A stretch of DNA of 64,000 nt from Yersinia canariae (lineage in GTDB: Bacteria; Pseudomonadota; Gammaproteobacteria; Enterobacterales; Enterobacteriaceae), in assembly GCF_009831415.1 (NCBI RefSeq), contig NZ_CP043727.1, positions 3,844,001-3,908,000 on the forward strand, in the 5' to 3' direction. A program made the position numbers and the translations under genes. Under the pieces are notes generated by a model. The model saw only the letters and a program-made list of their open reading frames with translations. It did not search any database and was not told the DNA's origin. Shown in pieces: positions 25,464-34,474 of this stretch (positions are counted from its first letter, which is position 1; the number at the start of each line of letters is the position of its first letter).

Positions 25464-27365
25464 TCAAATTCCCAGAAGCTCCTCGAGCCGCTTTATACGT
25501 TGTTGAATAGTCAAATTAATCGGCGATAATTCTGGCCGTAATGAGTCTCTATTCTGTCCTTTCTCTTCAGATAATGTCATCACCTCGCCACCTGCCGAGA
25601 GCCGACGCAGCTGTTCCACATCAGATGCTGATTTTTCAGTGGGTAGAAACAGCACAGGGCACAATTTCCCCATTTCTGCCAATATTGCTTGTAAGCGCAT
25701 GCACTCTTCACGCGAAGGGCGTAATCGCGCTGGCTCAAAGGGGATCAGCGCCAGCTCTTCTTGTGCATTGGTAATTTCTGCCTCAACAGCGGTTGCTTCT
25801 CTTAATGCCGCAGGCCGTGCATCAGGCGATAACGCAGCCAAACTTGTCAGCCCCTTCAATGCATTACTGATATGAATACGCACCGCGTCTGCAATAGCCA
25901 CCGGCCATATCAGTGTGAAGATTAAATACACCACCAAATTACCCAGCAAAATACCGAGCACCCTATCAAGCGCCACGCCCAAGTCGGTACTCGGTCCAAA
26001 GCCTTGCAGCACAGTCAGCAGGAAAGCCAGCCCTATTTGCACACCTGCATAGGCGATACGCTCACTGCCACATGACACCCAAGCGGCCAATAGAATGCAG
26101 CCAAACACCAACGCCATCAATTGCCCAATATCACTCAGGTGGGGAATGATAAAGATAATCGACAAGACCCCCATCAATGCCCCAATCAGGCAACCAATGA
26201 TCCGTAATACCAGCTTATGCACCGTCTCACCGGTCGTCCCCAGTGCCGCAACATAGCAAGTTATCATGGCGGTATGAATATCCTGCCAGTCCAATGCGGT
26301 GTAGATCAGATAGCAAATCAGGGCCGCTGCTGTAGTTTTCAGAGCAAAACGCTGATGAACAGGATTTGTCAGTGCATCTGCTGCAAAAAATGAGGATTTC
26401 GGGGCATCCAAATCTTGCCCATTATCAGCATTCGCAAGCGCTATTAATGAGTTTTTGATTTCCTCGATTTCATCATCTGCATTCTCAATAGCAAAGTGAG
26501 GGGTGTCGGCAAGATGGCCCGTGGCAATCGCCTGCGCTGCATCGCGGCAGTAGGTCGCAAGCTCGAAGCGCGCATTCTCTGGTGAACTCGGAGGTAAAGC
26601 CGACGTTGCCAATAGCAACCGGTAAGTACTTTTTACAGCACTTTCAAGCCAAGCCGCTTCGGCTGAAGGCCGCAGATGAAAAATGCGCACAAAAACAGCC
26701 CGCTGTTGATGCTCACTCTGCCCTTCTTGCAGCAGTTCCTTTACCTTATTCATAGTGGCCGTATCGGGTTGCTGCAATACCTCGGCAACCGTCGATAATC
26801 GCTCAGATAAGCTGTCTCGCAATAACCGCTGTGGCATTCGGCCAAAGAAAAGGTTAAAGCCAATCAGCAATAACATCGGGGAAACGGCCATTAGCCAGGC
26901 ATATAACAACCCTCGAGTTGCCACCTCGCCCATGGGAATGTCACTGAGCAGTGTCATCACAAAAGCAATAACCAGTGCAATAATACTGCCCACCGGGCCG
27001 AGCTTACTGGCCGAGCCGAGGTAGAGAAATAAAAATGAGCTGACAATCAAAGCCGCCATGCGCAATGGCGCGGCTTCTAAAGTGAAGTGGATAAGCAGGA
27101 ATACCAACCCGACGACCAACGAGACCAATATCGTGATAGCGACGGCCATGACCATGCTCTCTACGCCATCCGGTTTCATCACGAAAATAATGAGATAGCA
27201 GCTAATCGCAGATTCCGGGATGCCGTATATCATGGCAATCATAGCCATCAATGCGCAGAGTGCGGCCACCCGCCAGGCCTGAGCCATGCGGCCGGGAAAA
27301 TAGGCTAAATCTGCTTTTGCCTGGCGGAGTATGCCGCCAAGTGTGCCGTCAGCAACCGTCGTCAT
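25464..27365 (-). CDS. mdtO: MdtO/AaeB-like FUSC-family inner-membrane exporter
   Basis: 633 residues. There are two membrane blocks of about six helices each (about 30-170 and 345-490), separated and followed by cytoplasmic regions, as in FUSC/AaeB proteins. It overlaps mdtN by 17 bases. With MdtN and MdtP it should form a three-part pump; E. coli mdtNOP has been linked to sulfonamide and dye resistance. E. coli MdtO is 683 residues, so this one is a little short but intact at both ends. Confidence 0.8.
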   Translation of the reverse strand: MTTVADGTLGGILRQAKADLAYFPGRMAQAWRVAALCALMAMIAMIYGIPESAISCYLIIFVMKPDGVESMVMAVAITILVSLVVGLVFLLIHFTLEAAPLRMAALIVSSFLFLYLGSASKLGPVGSIIALVIAFVMTLLSDIPMGEVATRGLLYAWLMAVSPMLLLIGFNLFFGRMPQRLLRDSLSERLSTVAEVLQQPDTATMNKVKELLQEGQSEHQQRAVFVRIFHLRPSAEAAWLESAVKSTYRLLLATSALPPSSPENARFELATYCRDAAQAIATGHLADTPHFAIENADDEIEEIKNSLIALANADNGQDLDAPKSSFFAADALTNPVHQRFALKTTAAALICYLIYTALDWQDIHTAMITCYVAALGTTGETVHKLVLRIIGCLIGALMGVLSIIFIIPHLSDIGQLMALVFGCILLAAWVSCGSERIAYAGVQIGLAFLLTVLQGFGPSTDLGVALDRVLGILLGNLVVYLIFTLIWPVAIADAVRIHISNALKGLTSLAALSPDARPAALREATAVEAEITNAQEELALIPFEPARLRPSREECMRLQAILAEMGKLCPVLFLPTEKSASDVEQLRRLSAGGEVMTLSEEKGQNRDSLRPELSPINLTIQQRIKRLEELLGI

Positions 27366-28404
27366 TACGCACGATAACCACAGCAGTCGCCCCGACTCGC
27401 ATCAGGTCCTCCGGCGGTTTTTCCAGACTGATCCTCACCGGGAAGCGCTGAACAACACGCACCCAATTTAATGACTTAGGCACATAAGGCAGGCCACGCG
27501 GGATATTCAACATATCTTCAGAACTCACGCCCCAACCAACCCCCTCGACCCGCCCCTGTATCGCGCGCTGTCTGTCCGCCATGACATACACGGTAGCGCA
27601 GTCGCCAACCTTGATATTTTTCAACTCGGTTTCGCGGAAAAACGCCGAGGCATGCCAGTGTTCGGTATTGATAAGAGTAAAAATAGCCTGATCCGGGGCA
27701 ACAAATTCCCCCGCAGAAACGGTCAGCCCTACAACTCGGCCATCATGAGACGCACGTATTTCGGTATTGGCCAGTTCACGTTTGGCAATAGCTAGCGCCG
27801 CACGCCGCGCCACCACCAGCGCTTCAGAAGCGGCGGTGGTGCTGACCAAAGCTTCCGCCGCATATGACTGTTTTAAGGCCTGTTTTAGGCTGACTTCGGC
27901 ATCGTGTTTTGCTGTTGCCGCATCATCAACTTGCTGGGCGGTGACATAGCCTTTCGGGAGCAGCGGTTGTAGCCGAGCCAATGTCTGAGTGGCTAGCTTG
28001 AGATTGGCCTGCGCCCGCACAATCTGCTCATTGGTAATCGCCGCATTGGATTGTTCGGCGACCACAGTCCGTTGCTGGGTATCTCTGGCGGCCTCCGCCA
28101 TGCTCAGCTCAGCCTGTGCTTGTTCGACTTGCAGCCGATAGAGATCCGGCTCGATGGTAAATAGCAGGTCACCGCGCTGAACTTGGCTGTTTTCCGCGAC
28201 ATTAATTGAAATAATACGTCCGGGAACCGAGCTGGCAACATGCACTACACTGGCCCCGATTTCTGCATCCTCAGACAACGGGTTCAGTGTAGTTTGCCGC
28301 ACTGAAAGCCAACCTGATATCACCGCCGCGACAATGATGATGCCCGCGACAATCAGCGCCAGCTGCCGCTTGCGCCCACTCCCTTTTAGTTTATTCATAT
28401 GCAT
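27349..28404 (-). CDS. mdtN: MdtN-like membrane-fusion protein (HlyD/EmrA family)
   Basis: 351 residues. One N-terminal membrane helix (about 14-32) precedes a biotinyl-lipoyl half-motif (VASSVPGRIISINVAENSQV), a long alpha-hairpin (about 85-205), the second half (TEIRASHDGRVVGLTVSAGE) and a beta-barrel domain ending near the C-terminus. It bridges the inner-membrane exporter and the outer-membrane channel. It lies between ytcA (3-base gap) and mdtO. Confidence 0.84.
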   Translation of the reverse strand: MHMNKLKGSGRKRQLALIVAGIIIVAAVISGWLSVRQTTLNPLSEDAEIGASVVHVASSVPGRIISINVAENSQVQRGDLLFTIEPDLYRLQVEQAQAELSMAEAARDTQQRTVVAEQSNAAITNEQIVRAQANLKLATQTLARLQPLLPKGYVTAQQVDDAATAKHDAEVSLKQALKQSYAAEALVSTTAASEALVVARRAALAIAKRELANTEIRASHDGRVVGLTVSAGEFVAPDQAIFTLINTEHWHASAFFRETELKNIKVGDCATVYVMADRQRAIQGRVEGVGWGVSSEDMLNIPRGLPYVPKSLNWVRVVQRFPVRISLEKPPEDLMRVGATAVVIVRNDDGC

Positions 28405-28407
28405 TAT

Positions 28408-28743
28408 TCATCGCGTAAACAGTAATAGGGAACAGATGAATGCCACAGCAAGCGCCAGACAGACATACACTAACAGCCGCCATGGCAGCACCTCATCAAT
28501 ACCAACGCGAATAAACATAACGCGAGCAATCACCGCGACGATTATCCCGATAAAAGCGCAAGCCATCCATGAAGGAAAGTAGGAGCCAACCAAGGAAAAT
28601 GACGGAGCCTCCCCCCCGGAGCAGCCACTCAAGGCGATAGCTGATAACAGAATCCATGGCCCGCGCCATAGAGTCTGTTTGGCGGTATTCAAAAAGCCCC
28701 ATAAAACCCACTGCTGCTTCCTGAGGGAAGTCATATTATTCAT
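28408..28743 (-). CDS. ytcA: YtcA-like small membrane lipoprotein
   Basis: 111 residues. A lipoprotein signal with ALSG/C near residue 41 is followed by two transmembrane helices (about 60-78 and 88-108). E. coli ytcA lies beside mdtNOP and encodes the same type of short lipoprotein; its function is unknown. The N-terminus here is longer, so the true start could be an internal Met. It is first in the leftward efflux operon. Confidence 0.75.
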   Translation of the reverse strand: MNNMTSLRKQQWVLWGFLNTAKQTLWRGPWILLSAIALSGCSGGEAPSFSLVGSYFPSWMACAFIGIIVAVIARVMFIRVGIDEVLPWRLLVYVCLALAVAFICSLLLFTR

Positions 28744-28807
28744 TCAACAGCCTCAATTAACACGTAATACCCCACCAGAAAGTCAGGTTTATTCCCCCAG
28801 ACAGTGA

Positions 28808-30271
28808 CTAGTGATTGCTTCCCAAGGTATTTTTGAATATTTGCCCATCTTTCATAATTACCCGAAATGCTTTCTCTGGTTGGGCAATGAGTTGGATATC
28901 GTCGAGTGGATTTCCCTCGACCAGAATCAAATCAGCCAACGCGCCATTTTCCACCACGCCCAACTTACCGGGATAAGGATTTCTGAGGCCAGAGAAAGCA
29001 CAAAGCTCAGCATTAACACTGGTCGCCATCTTGAGAATTTCAATTGGTGAATACCAGCGAACCAGCTTGGCTAACTGCGCCCCCTGCCGGGTTGCCAGCC
29101 GGGCATCAAACAATGTGTCGGTGCCCCATGCGGTCTTGATATTGTATTTCTTCGCCAACATATATGCCGTATCCGTGCCCGCCACCATTTCGAGCTGTTT
29201 GGCACGAGAAGCCGGGGTTGGAGTTGGCACCGCATCTTCATCATCAAGGAAAGGTTGCAAACTCCACCAGATACCTTTTTCGGCCATCAGTTGAACAGTT
29301 TTCTCATCCAACAACTGACCATGTTCAATACACTTAACCCCGCCCTTGATAGCCATGGTAACAGCGCGGGGGGTGTAAGCATGAACAGTCACATAAGTGC
29401 CCCAATTTTCAGCAGCAGTCACTGCGGCCTGGATTTCTGCTACAGAACCTTCCGTCACATCAATGGAGTCATACATGGAACTGACACCGCCACCGGCCAT
29501 ATATTTGAGTTGCGAAGCGCCTCGCATCAGTTGTTCTCTGGCCCGCAGCAGCACCTGATCAGCACCGTCAGCAATCGCGGTCATCCCCACGCGCTCGGCG
29601 TAACTCAAAGGATCGGATGGGGTATGGGGCAACTCGCCCAATAAGCGAAAATCGCCATGTCCCCCGGTTTGAGTGATGAAAGCGCCTGAAGGGTAAATTC
29701 GTGGGCCGGTGGCTATTTGTTCATCAATGGCACGTTTTAAGCCAAAAACCGGCCCGCCCATATCACGCACGGTGGTGAAACCGCGCATTAAGGTGGCATC
29801 GGCTTCAGCAATAGCCAGTGCCTGGATATAGTTAAAATCTGCCGTCATTGCGGTCATCATCGACGGGCGAGCCATAATGGCGTGCCAGTGTGCGTCAATC
29901 AGCCCCGGCATTAATATGCCACCACCGCCGTCAATCAATTCCACATCGGCGGAAATAGGTGTATCCGCCGGTTCTACCGATTTGATCTTATTTCCTTCTA
30001 CTAATACTCGCAGCCCGTCCCGCAAGTGGTCTGAAACACCATCAAAGACGCGAACATTAATAAAAGCCATTACTTGCACAGCATTGGCTGCAATATCTCT
30101 TTTTTGTGGTTTTGCCCCCGGAACCGCCGCGGCAACAGTGGCCGGAGTAATCGGGTTTGATTGGGTCGCTTTCTGGGAGAATACTGTATTGATGCGCACG
30201 AATGCCGGGCTATTACAGAGACAACCTTCACCATGAGTATGGGGGAGCTGAATTAATGACATGTGAGACAT
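28808..30271 (-). CDS. Metal-dependent amidohydrolase (imidazolonepropionase/prolidase-like)
   Basis: 487 residues. A TIM-barrel amidohydrolase pattern is visible: HxH in GLIDAHWHAIM, a Lys candidate in LKYMAGGGVSS, His in YVTVHAYTPRAV and CIEHGQL, and Asp in WGTDTLFD. The C-terminus returns to the small beta domain (ENGALADLILVEGNPLDDI). An unusual N-terminal block contains HTHGEGCLCNSPAF. It likely hydrolyses a cyclic amide, dipeptide or similar compound; the substrate is not evident. AAGGAG precedes the ATG at 30271. It is 64 bases upstream of ytcA on the same strand and may be co-transcribed with the pump. Confidence 0.8.
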   Translation of the reverse strand: MSHMSLIQLPHTHGEGCLCNSPAFVRINTVFSQKATQSNPITPATVAAAVPGAKPQKRDIAANAVQVMAFINVRVFDGVSDHLRDGLRVLVEGNKIKSVEPADTPISADVELIDGGGGILMPGLIDAHWHAIMARPSMMTAMTADFNYIQALAIAEADATLMRGFTTVRDMGGPVFGLKRAIDEQIATGPRIYPSGAFITQTGGHGDFRLLGELPHTPSDPLSYAERVGMTAIADGADQVLLRAREQLMRGASQLKYMAGGGVSSMYDSIDVTEGSVAEIQAAVTAAENWGTYVTVHAYTPRAVTMAIKGGVKCIEHGQLLDEKTVQLMAEKGIWWSLQPFLDDEDAVPTPTPASRAKQLEMVAGTDTAYMLAKKYNIKTAWGTDTLFDARLATRQGAQLAKLVRWYSPIEILKMATSVNAELCAFSGLRNPYPGKLGVVENGALADLILVEGNPLDDIQLIAQPEKAFRVIMKDGQIFKNTLGSNH

Positions 30272-30655
30272 AAAGTTCTCCTTAATGAACTGTCCCCCAA
30301 TAAATAATCAGAGGCCCGCTCTCGATCATAGAACAAACTTTCTCATAACAGCTTATTTTTATAACAAAAATTAACCGGGAATAGTGATAGAACTCTTACC
30401 CTGACATGAATAATGCCGATATCCGGACTTTTATTGTTTCCCGGATGAGTCGAAATAATCACCTGTATTTCTCATTTTAGGCAAAAATGCAGAGGGCATA
30501 AAACCATTTGCTATTATCACCGAGCCTATTAATTCTTATCTTTTTTAGCAAGTATATAATTTTCTCAATGCACCATCCTCGACTACATCAAGCTATGGCA
30601 ACCTTTAATCATTTATGTCAATATACATATCATATATGTTTCGTATAGGTAGGTT
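30272..30655. promoter_or_regulatory. Divergent intergenic region with an operator-like palindrome
   Basis: 384 bases between the amidohydrolase (leftward) and the ParD-like gene (rightward). ACATAT (30625-30630) and ATATGT (30634-30639) form an inverted repeat with a 3-base centre just before the ParD-like start. Antitoxin-type proteins often autoregulate from such sites. No other structure stands out. Confidence 0.4.
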
Positions 30656-30907
30656 ATGGGAATCGTTAAAATCTCTGATTTGATGCATGAAAATCTGCGT
30701 ATCGCGAGTAATGCCATGAGCCGGTCAATAAACGCGCAGGCCGAGCACTGGCTCAAAATGGGTATGCTCGCTGAGCTTTACCCTCAGTTGAGTCATCATG
30801 AACTTACCCGGGTATTGGTTCAGGTGGAATTACAGGGCGGAGCAGACATTGCCAGAATCATCCAGAGTGAAACCCATATGCCGAATAAGGAAGAGAACGC
30901 GCAATGA
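30656..30907 (+). CDS. ParD-like antitoxin-family protein
   Basis: 83 residues of the ParD_like family: a ribbon-helix-helix-type start (GIVKISDLMHENLRIASNAM), then RSINAQAEHWLKMGMLAELYP, and a helical tail. Usually such proteins pair with a RelE/ParE toxin, but here the stop overlaps the start of a methionine aminopeptidase by four bases (ATGA). No toxin frame is seen beside it. A TAGGTAGG ribosome site precedes it. Confidence 0.8.
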   Translation: MGIVKISDLMHENLRIASNAMSRSINAQAEHWLKMGMLAELYPQLSHHELTRVLVQVELQGGADIARIIQSETHMPNKEENAQ

Positions 30908-31689
30908 CAACAGTAAAAATCCACTCACAAGCAGAAATTGAAATGGCACGCGCCGCCGGCCACGCCGCAGCAAAAGTCCTGGAGATGATAACGCCCCATG
31001 TTCAAGCTGGGGTGACAACGGATGAGATTGACCGGTTGTGCCACGACTACATTGTTAACGAACTGAAAGTGATCCCAGCAAATATTGGCTATCACGGCTA
31101 TACGCGCACAGTTTGCACCTCGGTGAATCATGTGGTCTGCCACGGGATCCCGTCTGATAAAAAACTGAAAAATGGCGATATCGTAAATATTGATGTCGCT
31201 GTTATTAAAGATGGCTGGTACGGCGATACCAGCAGAATGTATTTTGTCGGTGAGCCTTCAGTTAGAGCTAAGCGATTGGTGGATATAACTTATTTGTCGA
31301 TGGTTGCAGGGATTAAGGTCGTCCGCCCAGGGGCAACACTTGGTGATATTGGGGCGGCGATTCAACAGGTAGCAGAGGGCGCTGGGTTTTCCGTTGTGAG
31401 GGAATATTGTGGTCACGGCGTGGGGCAGGAATATCATACCGACCCGCAGATTCTGCACTATGGGACGCCGGGAGTGGGCATGCCACTTAAAGCGGGGATG
31501 ATTTTTACTATTGAGCCAATGATTAATGCAGGTAAAGCCGCCACCAGTGTACTTTCTGATGGTTGGACTGTGGTCACCAAAGACCGCTCCCTTTCCGCCC
31601 AGTGGGAACACACCATTGCAGTGACGGAAACAGGTTATGACCTGCTGACACCATGGCCTGAGGGCACAGGGGAGTATCCGGCAATCTAA
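30904..31689 (+). CDS. map: Type I methionine aminopeptidase (apparent second copy)
   Basis: 261 residues. All five metal ligands are visible: Asp in NIDVAVIKDGWYGD (two Asp), His in GHGVGQEYH, Glu in FTIEPMIN and Glu in QWEHTIAV; the substrate His is in VNHVVCHGIP. It removes N-terminal Met from new proteins. It is coupled to the ParD-like gene rather than lying beside rpsB, where the housekeeping map is found, so it is probably a paralogue. Confidence 0.9.
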   Translation: MTTVKIHSQAEIEMARAAGHAAAKVLEMITPHVQAGVTTDEIDRLCHDYIVNELKVIPANIGYHGYTRTVCTSVNHVVCHGIPSDKKLKNGDIVNIDVAVIKDGWYGDTSRMYFVGEPSVRAKRLVDITYLSMVAGIKVVRPGATLGDIGAAIQQVAEGAGFSVVREYCGHGVGQEYHTDPQILHYGTPGVGMPLKAGMIFTIEPMINAGKAATSVLSDGWTVVTKDRSLSAQWEHTIAVTETGYDLLTPWPEGTGEYPAI

Positions 31690-31696
31690 TGCTCAT

Positions 31697-31730
31697 CTTA
31701 TTCGTGGCGGCCAATTCTGCCACGAATAAG
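31697..31730. terminator. Long hairpin between convergent map and ABC-importer genes
   Basis: Perfect 12-base arms CTTATTCGTGGC (31697-31708) and GCCACGAATAAG (31719-31730) with a 10-base loop, in a 63-base convergent gap. There is no T-run on either side, so it is either a weak bidirectional terminator or a 3'-end protector for both transcripts. Confidence 0.65.
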
Positions 31731-31752
31731 ACAAACGTCACCACTCAGTGCC

Positions 31753-32511
31753 TCAACGGTAATAAACCGCGATATGCTGGTCTTGCACTTTTTCTATCTT
31801 GATTTTTATATCAAAAATTTCTTCGAGGATATCCGGTTTCATTATTTCTTCGGGCGCCCCGCGATAAATAACCGCGCCGTCTTTCATGGCAATAATATGG
31901 TCCGAATACGCTGAAGCAAAGTTGATATCATGAATAACCAATATAATAGTTTTGTTCAATTCATCAGCAGCACGCCGTAATTGTTTCATCATCGCGACAC
32001 AATGCTTCATATCCAGGTTATTCAATGGCTCATCTAGCAGGATATATTTCGTATCCTGGCACAGTACCATTGCCACATATGCACGTTGCCGTTGCCCACC
32101 AGACAACTCATCAAGATAGCGGTCTTTCAGCGGTACCAGATTGAGGAATTCCATCGCCGCATCAATATACTTGCGATCATCTTCATTCAGCCGCCCTTTC
32201 GAATACGGGTAACGCCCAAAGCCAACCAAATCCGATACTGTCAACCGGCTGGTAAAATGGTTTTCTTGCCGTAGGACTGAAAGGATGGTCGCCAACTTAT
32301 CCCCGGAGGTTTTGGCCACATCCAGCCCATTAAACTGAACGCGCCCGAGATCAGGTGTCAGTAAACGGCTCATAATTGATAATAACGTGGACTTACCCGC
32401 GCCATTTGGGCCGATGATTGACGTTATCCCACCAGAAGGAATGCTTTCATTTATATTATTGAGTACCGTTGTATTCTGGTATTTTTTATTAATATCAGTT
32501 ATTTCAATCAC
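31753..32511 (-). CDS. Siderophore ABC importer, ATP-binding protein
   Basis: 252 residues. Walker A GPNGAGKSTL, Q-loop near LSVLRQENHF, signature LSGGQRQRAYVAM, Walker B YILLDEPLNNLD and the switch His in VIHDINFAS are all present. It is of the FecE/VctC/YclP type that serves iron-siderophore uptake. It overlaps the permease gene upstream by four bases. It is last in a four-gene leftward operon. Confidence 0.92.
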   Translation of the reverse strand: MIEITDINKKYQNTTVLNNINESIPSGGITSIIGPNGAGKSTLLSIMSRLLTPDLGRVQFNGLDVAKTSGDKLATILSVLRQENHFTSRLTVSDLVGFGRYPYSKGRLNEDDRKYIDAAMEFLNLVPLKDRYLDELSGGQRQRAYVAMVLCQDTKYILLDEPLNNLDMKHCVAMMKQLRRAADELNKTIILVIHDINFASAYSDHIIAMKDGAVIYRGAPEEIMKPDILEEIFDIKIKIEKVQDQHIAVYYR

Positions 32512-33533
32512 ACCGGAGCCTTTTTTATTAAAAGATAAATAAACAGCGCACCACCCACAAACTCAATGACCACGGAGAGCGTTCCCGACATGTTCAGCAA
32601 ACGCTCAAGGATCAATTGGCCACCGACCAGCGTAATAACCCCAAGCAGAAAGACCCCTGGCAGCAAATATTGGTGCCGGAATGATCCCACCAGCGGATAA
32701 GCCAGATTAGCAATAAGCAAACCTAAAAAGGTTAACGGCCCGACAAGTGCCGTCGATATCGCCACCAGTAATGAGACAAGTAGCAGAATAGTGGTAATTT
32801 TTTTCTGATAGGCGACGCCCAGATTAATCGCGGTATTTCTCCCCAGAGCAATAACATCCAGGCAATGGCGCATACGCCAAATAGTTATCGCCACGATAAT
32901 AATTATCCCAGTAGAAAGAGCAATAATCTCCGGCGCAGCTCGGGTAAAGGTGGCGAATACTCTGCCCTGCAAAACAGCAAACTCCCCCGGGGAGAGCAGG
33001 CGTTGCATCAAGCTGGATAAACTGCGGAACAGAGTGCCGCACACCAACCCAACCAATAATACCTTGTGCAGGTTTATCCCGACGCCAGTGAGCAACCAGC
33101 GATAGAGAAATACCGAAAACAACAGGAGTAAGGCCGACTCACAAAGAAATTTTCCTGTTATTCCTAATACTCTGAATCCATTAGCATCGACAAAAAAGAT
33201 CAACATCGTTTGGATCAAGATAAACAGTGCTTCAAGCCCCATCACTGATGGCGTCAAAATACGGTTATTCGTCACTGTTTGGAATAATACGGTGGCAATA
33301 CCTGCAGCAAACGCGACCAATACCATGGTGGCTAAAATAAGGCCGCGATGTACCAAAACATACTGGATATTACCCCTGAGATTAATTGTCATAAAAAGAA
33401 TAATTGCGCCGAGGGCAATAATGCTCAATAACAATAATCGCTTTGCTGGCGAACTCAACGTTTTGCTTTTCTCTTGGGAAAGAGCGCGTGATGAAGAATA
33501 TTCATTAACCTGCATGGCGTTTTGTCCTAACAA
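32508..33533 (-). CDS. Siderophore ABC importer, permease 2
   Basis: 341 residues, FecCD/BtuC-type permease with about nine to ten helices. The ATPase-coupling region lies near GLVCGTLFRSLSSLMQRL and the C-terminal conserved block near LTFLGLLIANLAYPLVG. The N-terminal 25 residues overlap the previous permease gene, so a later start is possible. VctG/CeuC/YclO are the nearest family names I can offer. Confidence 0.9.
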   Translation of the reverse strand: MLGQNAMQVNEYSSSRALSQEKSKTLSSPAKRLLLLSIIALGAIILFMTINLRGNIQYVLVHRGLILATMVLVAFAAGIATVLFQTVTNNRILTPSVMGLEALFILIQTMLIFFVDANGFRVLGITGKFLCESALLLLFSVFLYRWLLTGVGINLHKVLLVGLVCGTLFRSLSSLMQRLLSPGEFAVLQGRVFATFTRAAPEIIALSTGIIIIVAITIWRMRHCLDVIALGRNTAINLGVAYQKKITTILLLVSLLVAISTALVGPLTFLGLLIANLAYPLVGSFRHQYLLPGVFLLGVITLVGGQLILERLLNMSGTLSVVIEFVGGALFIYLLIKKAPV

Positions 33534-34464
33534 TTAATAATAGGAAAACGAGTGCGCCAATTGCGCCCAAAATAACGCTGGCAGGTATTTCAAACGGGTA
33601 ACTGACTAACCGACCAATAATGTCACATAACACCACTAAACCACCGCCACACAATGCCACCCAAGGGATAGTTCGGCGCAAGTTATCACCCATCGCCATA
33701 CTGACAATATTGGGCACAATTAACCCCAGGAAAGGCAGCACGCCAATCACCACCACCACCACGCCGCTGGTGATGGCAATAATAGACATCCCCATCAGCA
33801 TGACCCGCTGATAATTCAGGCCGACATTGACGGAGAAATCTCGCCCCATTCCGGCGACAGTAAAACGGTCTGCTATCAAGCAGGCAATCAGTGTCAATAC
33901 GCCCACTATCCACAACAGTTCATAACGGCCTTGCAATACACCCGAGAAATCGCCCGATTCCCAACTGCCCAATGATTGCAGCAGATCAAACTCCATTGCC
34001 AGGAAGGTTGTCACTGCGCTAAATACCGCCCCCAGCATAATCCCGGTCAGCGGCACCATCAGCGCCGATTTCATTCTCATTCGTGCCAGCAATAACATGA
34101 AAAGCGCAGTGCCCCCCATGGCAAATACGGTGGCCACCAGCATTTTTACCATCACGGGTGCTGCGGGGCTAAACACCATGACCAGCAATAAACCAAGACT
34201 GGCCGATTGGGTCGTGCCGGCAATAGAGGGTTCGACAAAGCGGTTTTGGGTGAGCATCTGCATGATAAGACCAGCAACACTCATAGCACTGCCGGCTAAA
34301 ACCAGTGCCAATGTTCGCGGCACGCGGCTTATCAAAAAGATGTCGCGCATGTCGGGGTCTGACCAAACCTCGGCCAATGTGACATTCCCGGCACCAATAA
34401 ATAAGCTGCATGTCATAAGGCCCAGTAAAATAACCAGGCCGGCTATAAAGCTAAGATTTTTCAT
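33505..34464 (-). CDS. Siderophore ABC importer, permease 1
   Basis: 319 residues. FecCD-type permease with family landmarks SRVPRTLALVLAGSAMSVAG, GTTQSASLGLL and VLPFLGLIVPNIVSM. It pairs with permease 2 as a heterodimeric channel (VctD/CeuB/YclN type). It lies ten bases after the binding-protein gene and overlaps permease 2 by 29 bases. Confidence 0.92.
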   Translation of the reverse strand: MKNLSFIAGLVILLGLMTCSLFIGAGNVTLAEVWSDPDMRDIFLISRVPRTLALVLAGSAMSVAGLIMQMLTQNRFVEPSIAGTTQSASLGLLLVMVFSPAAPVMVKMLVATVFAMGGTALFMLLLARMRMKSALMVPLTGIMLGAVFSAVTTFLAMEFDLLQSLGSWESGDFSGVLQGRYELLWIVGVLTLIACLIADRFTVAGMGRDFSVNVGLNYQRVMLMGMSIIAITSGVVVVVIGVLPFLGLIVPNIVSMAMGDNLRRTIPWVALCGGGLVVLCDIIGRLVSYPFEIPASVILGAIGALVFLLLIVRTKRHAG

Positions 34465-34474
34465 TAGTCACGAA

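Noticed and set aside
30656..30907. ParD-like gene as half of a classical ParDE toxin-antitoxin pair
   Set aside because: No RelE/ParE-type frame lies on either side; the coupled gene is a complete methionine aminopeptidase.
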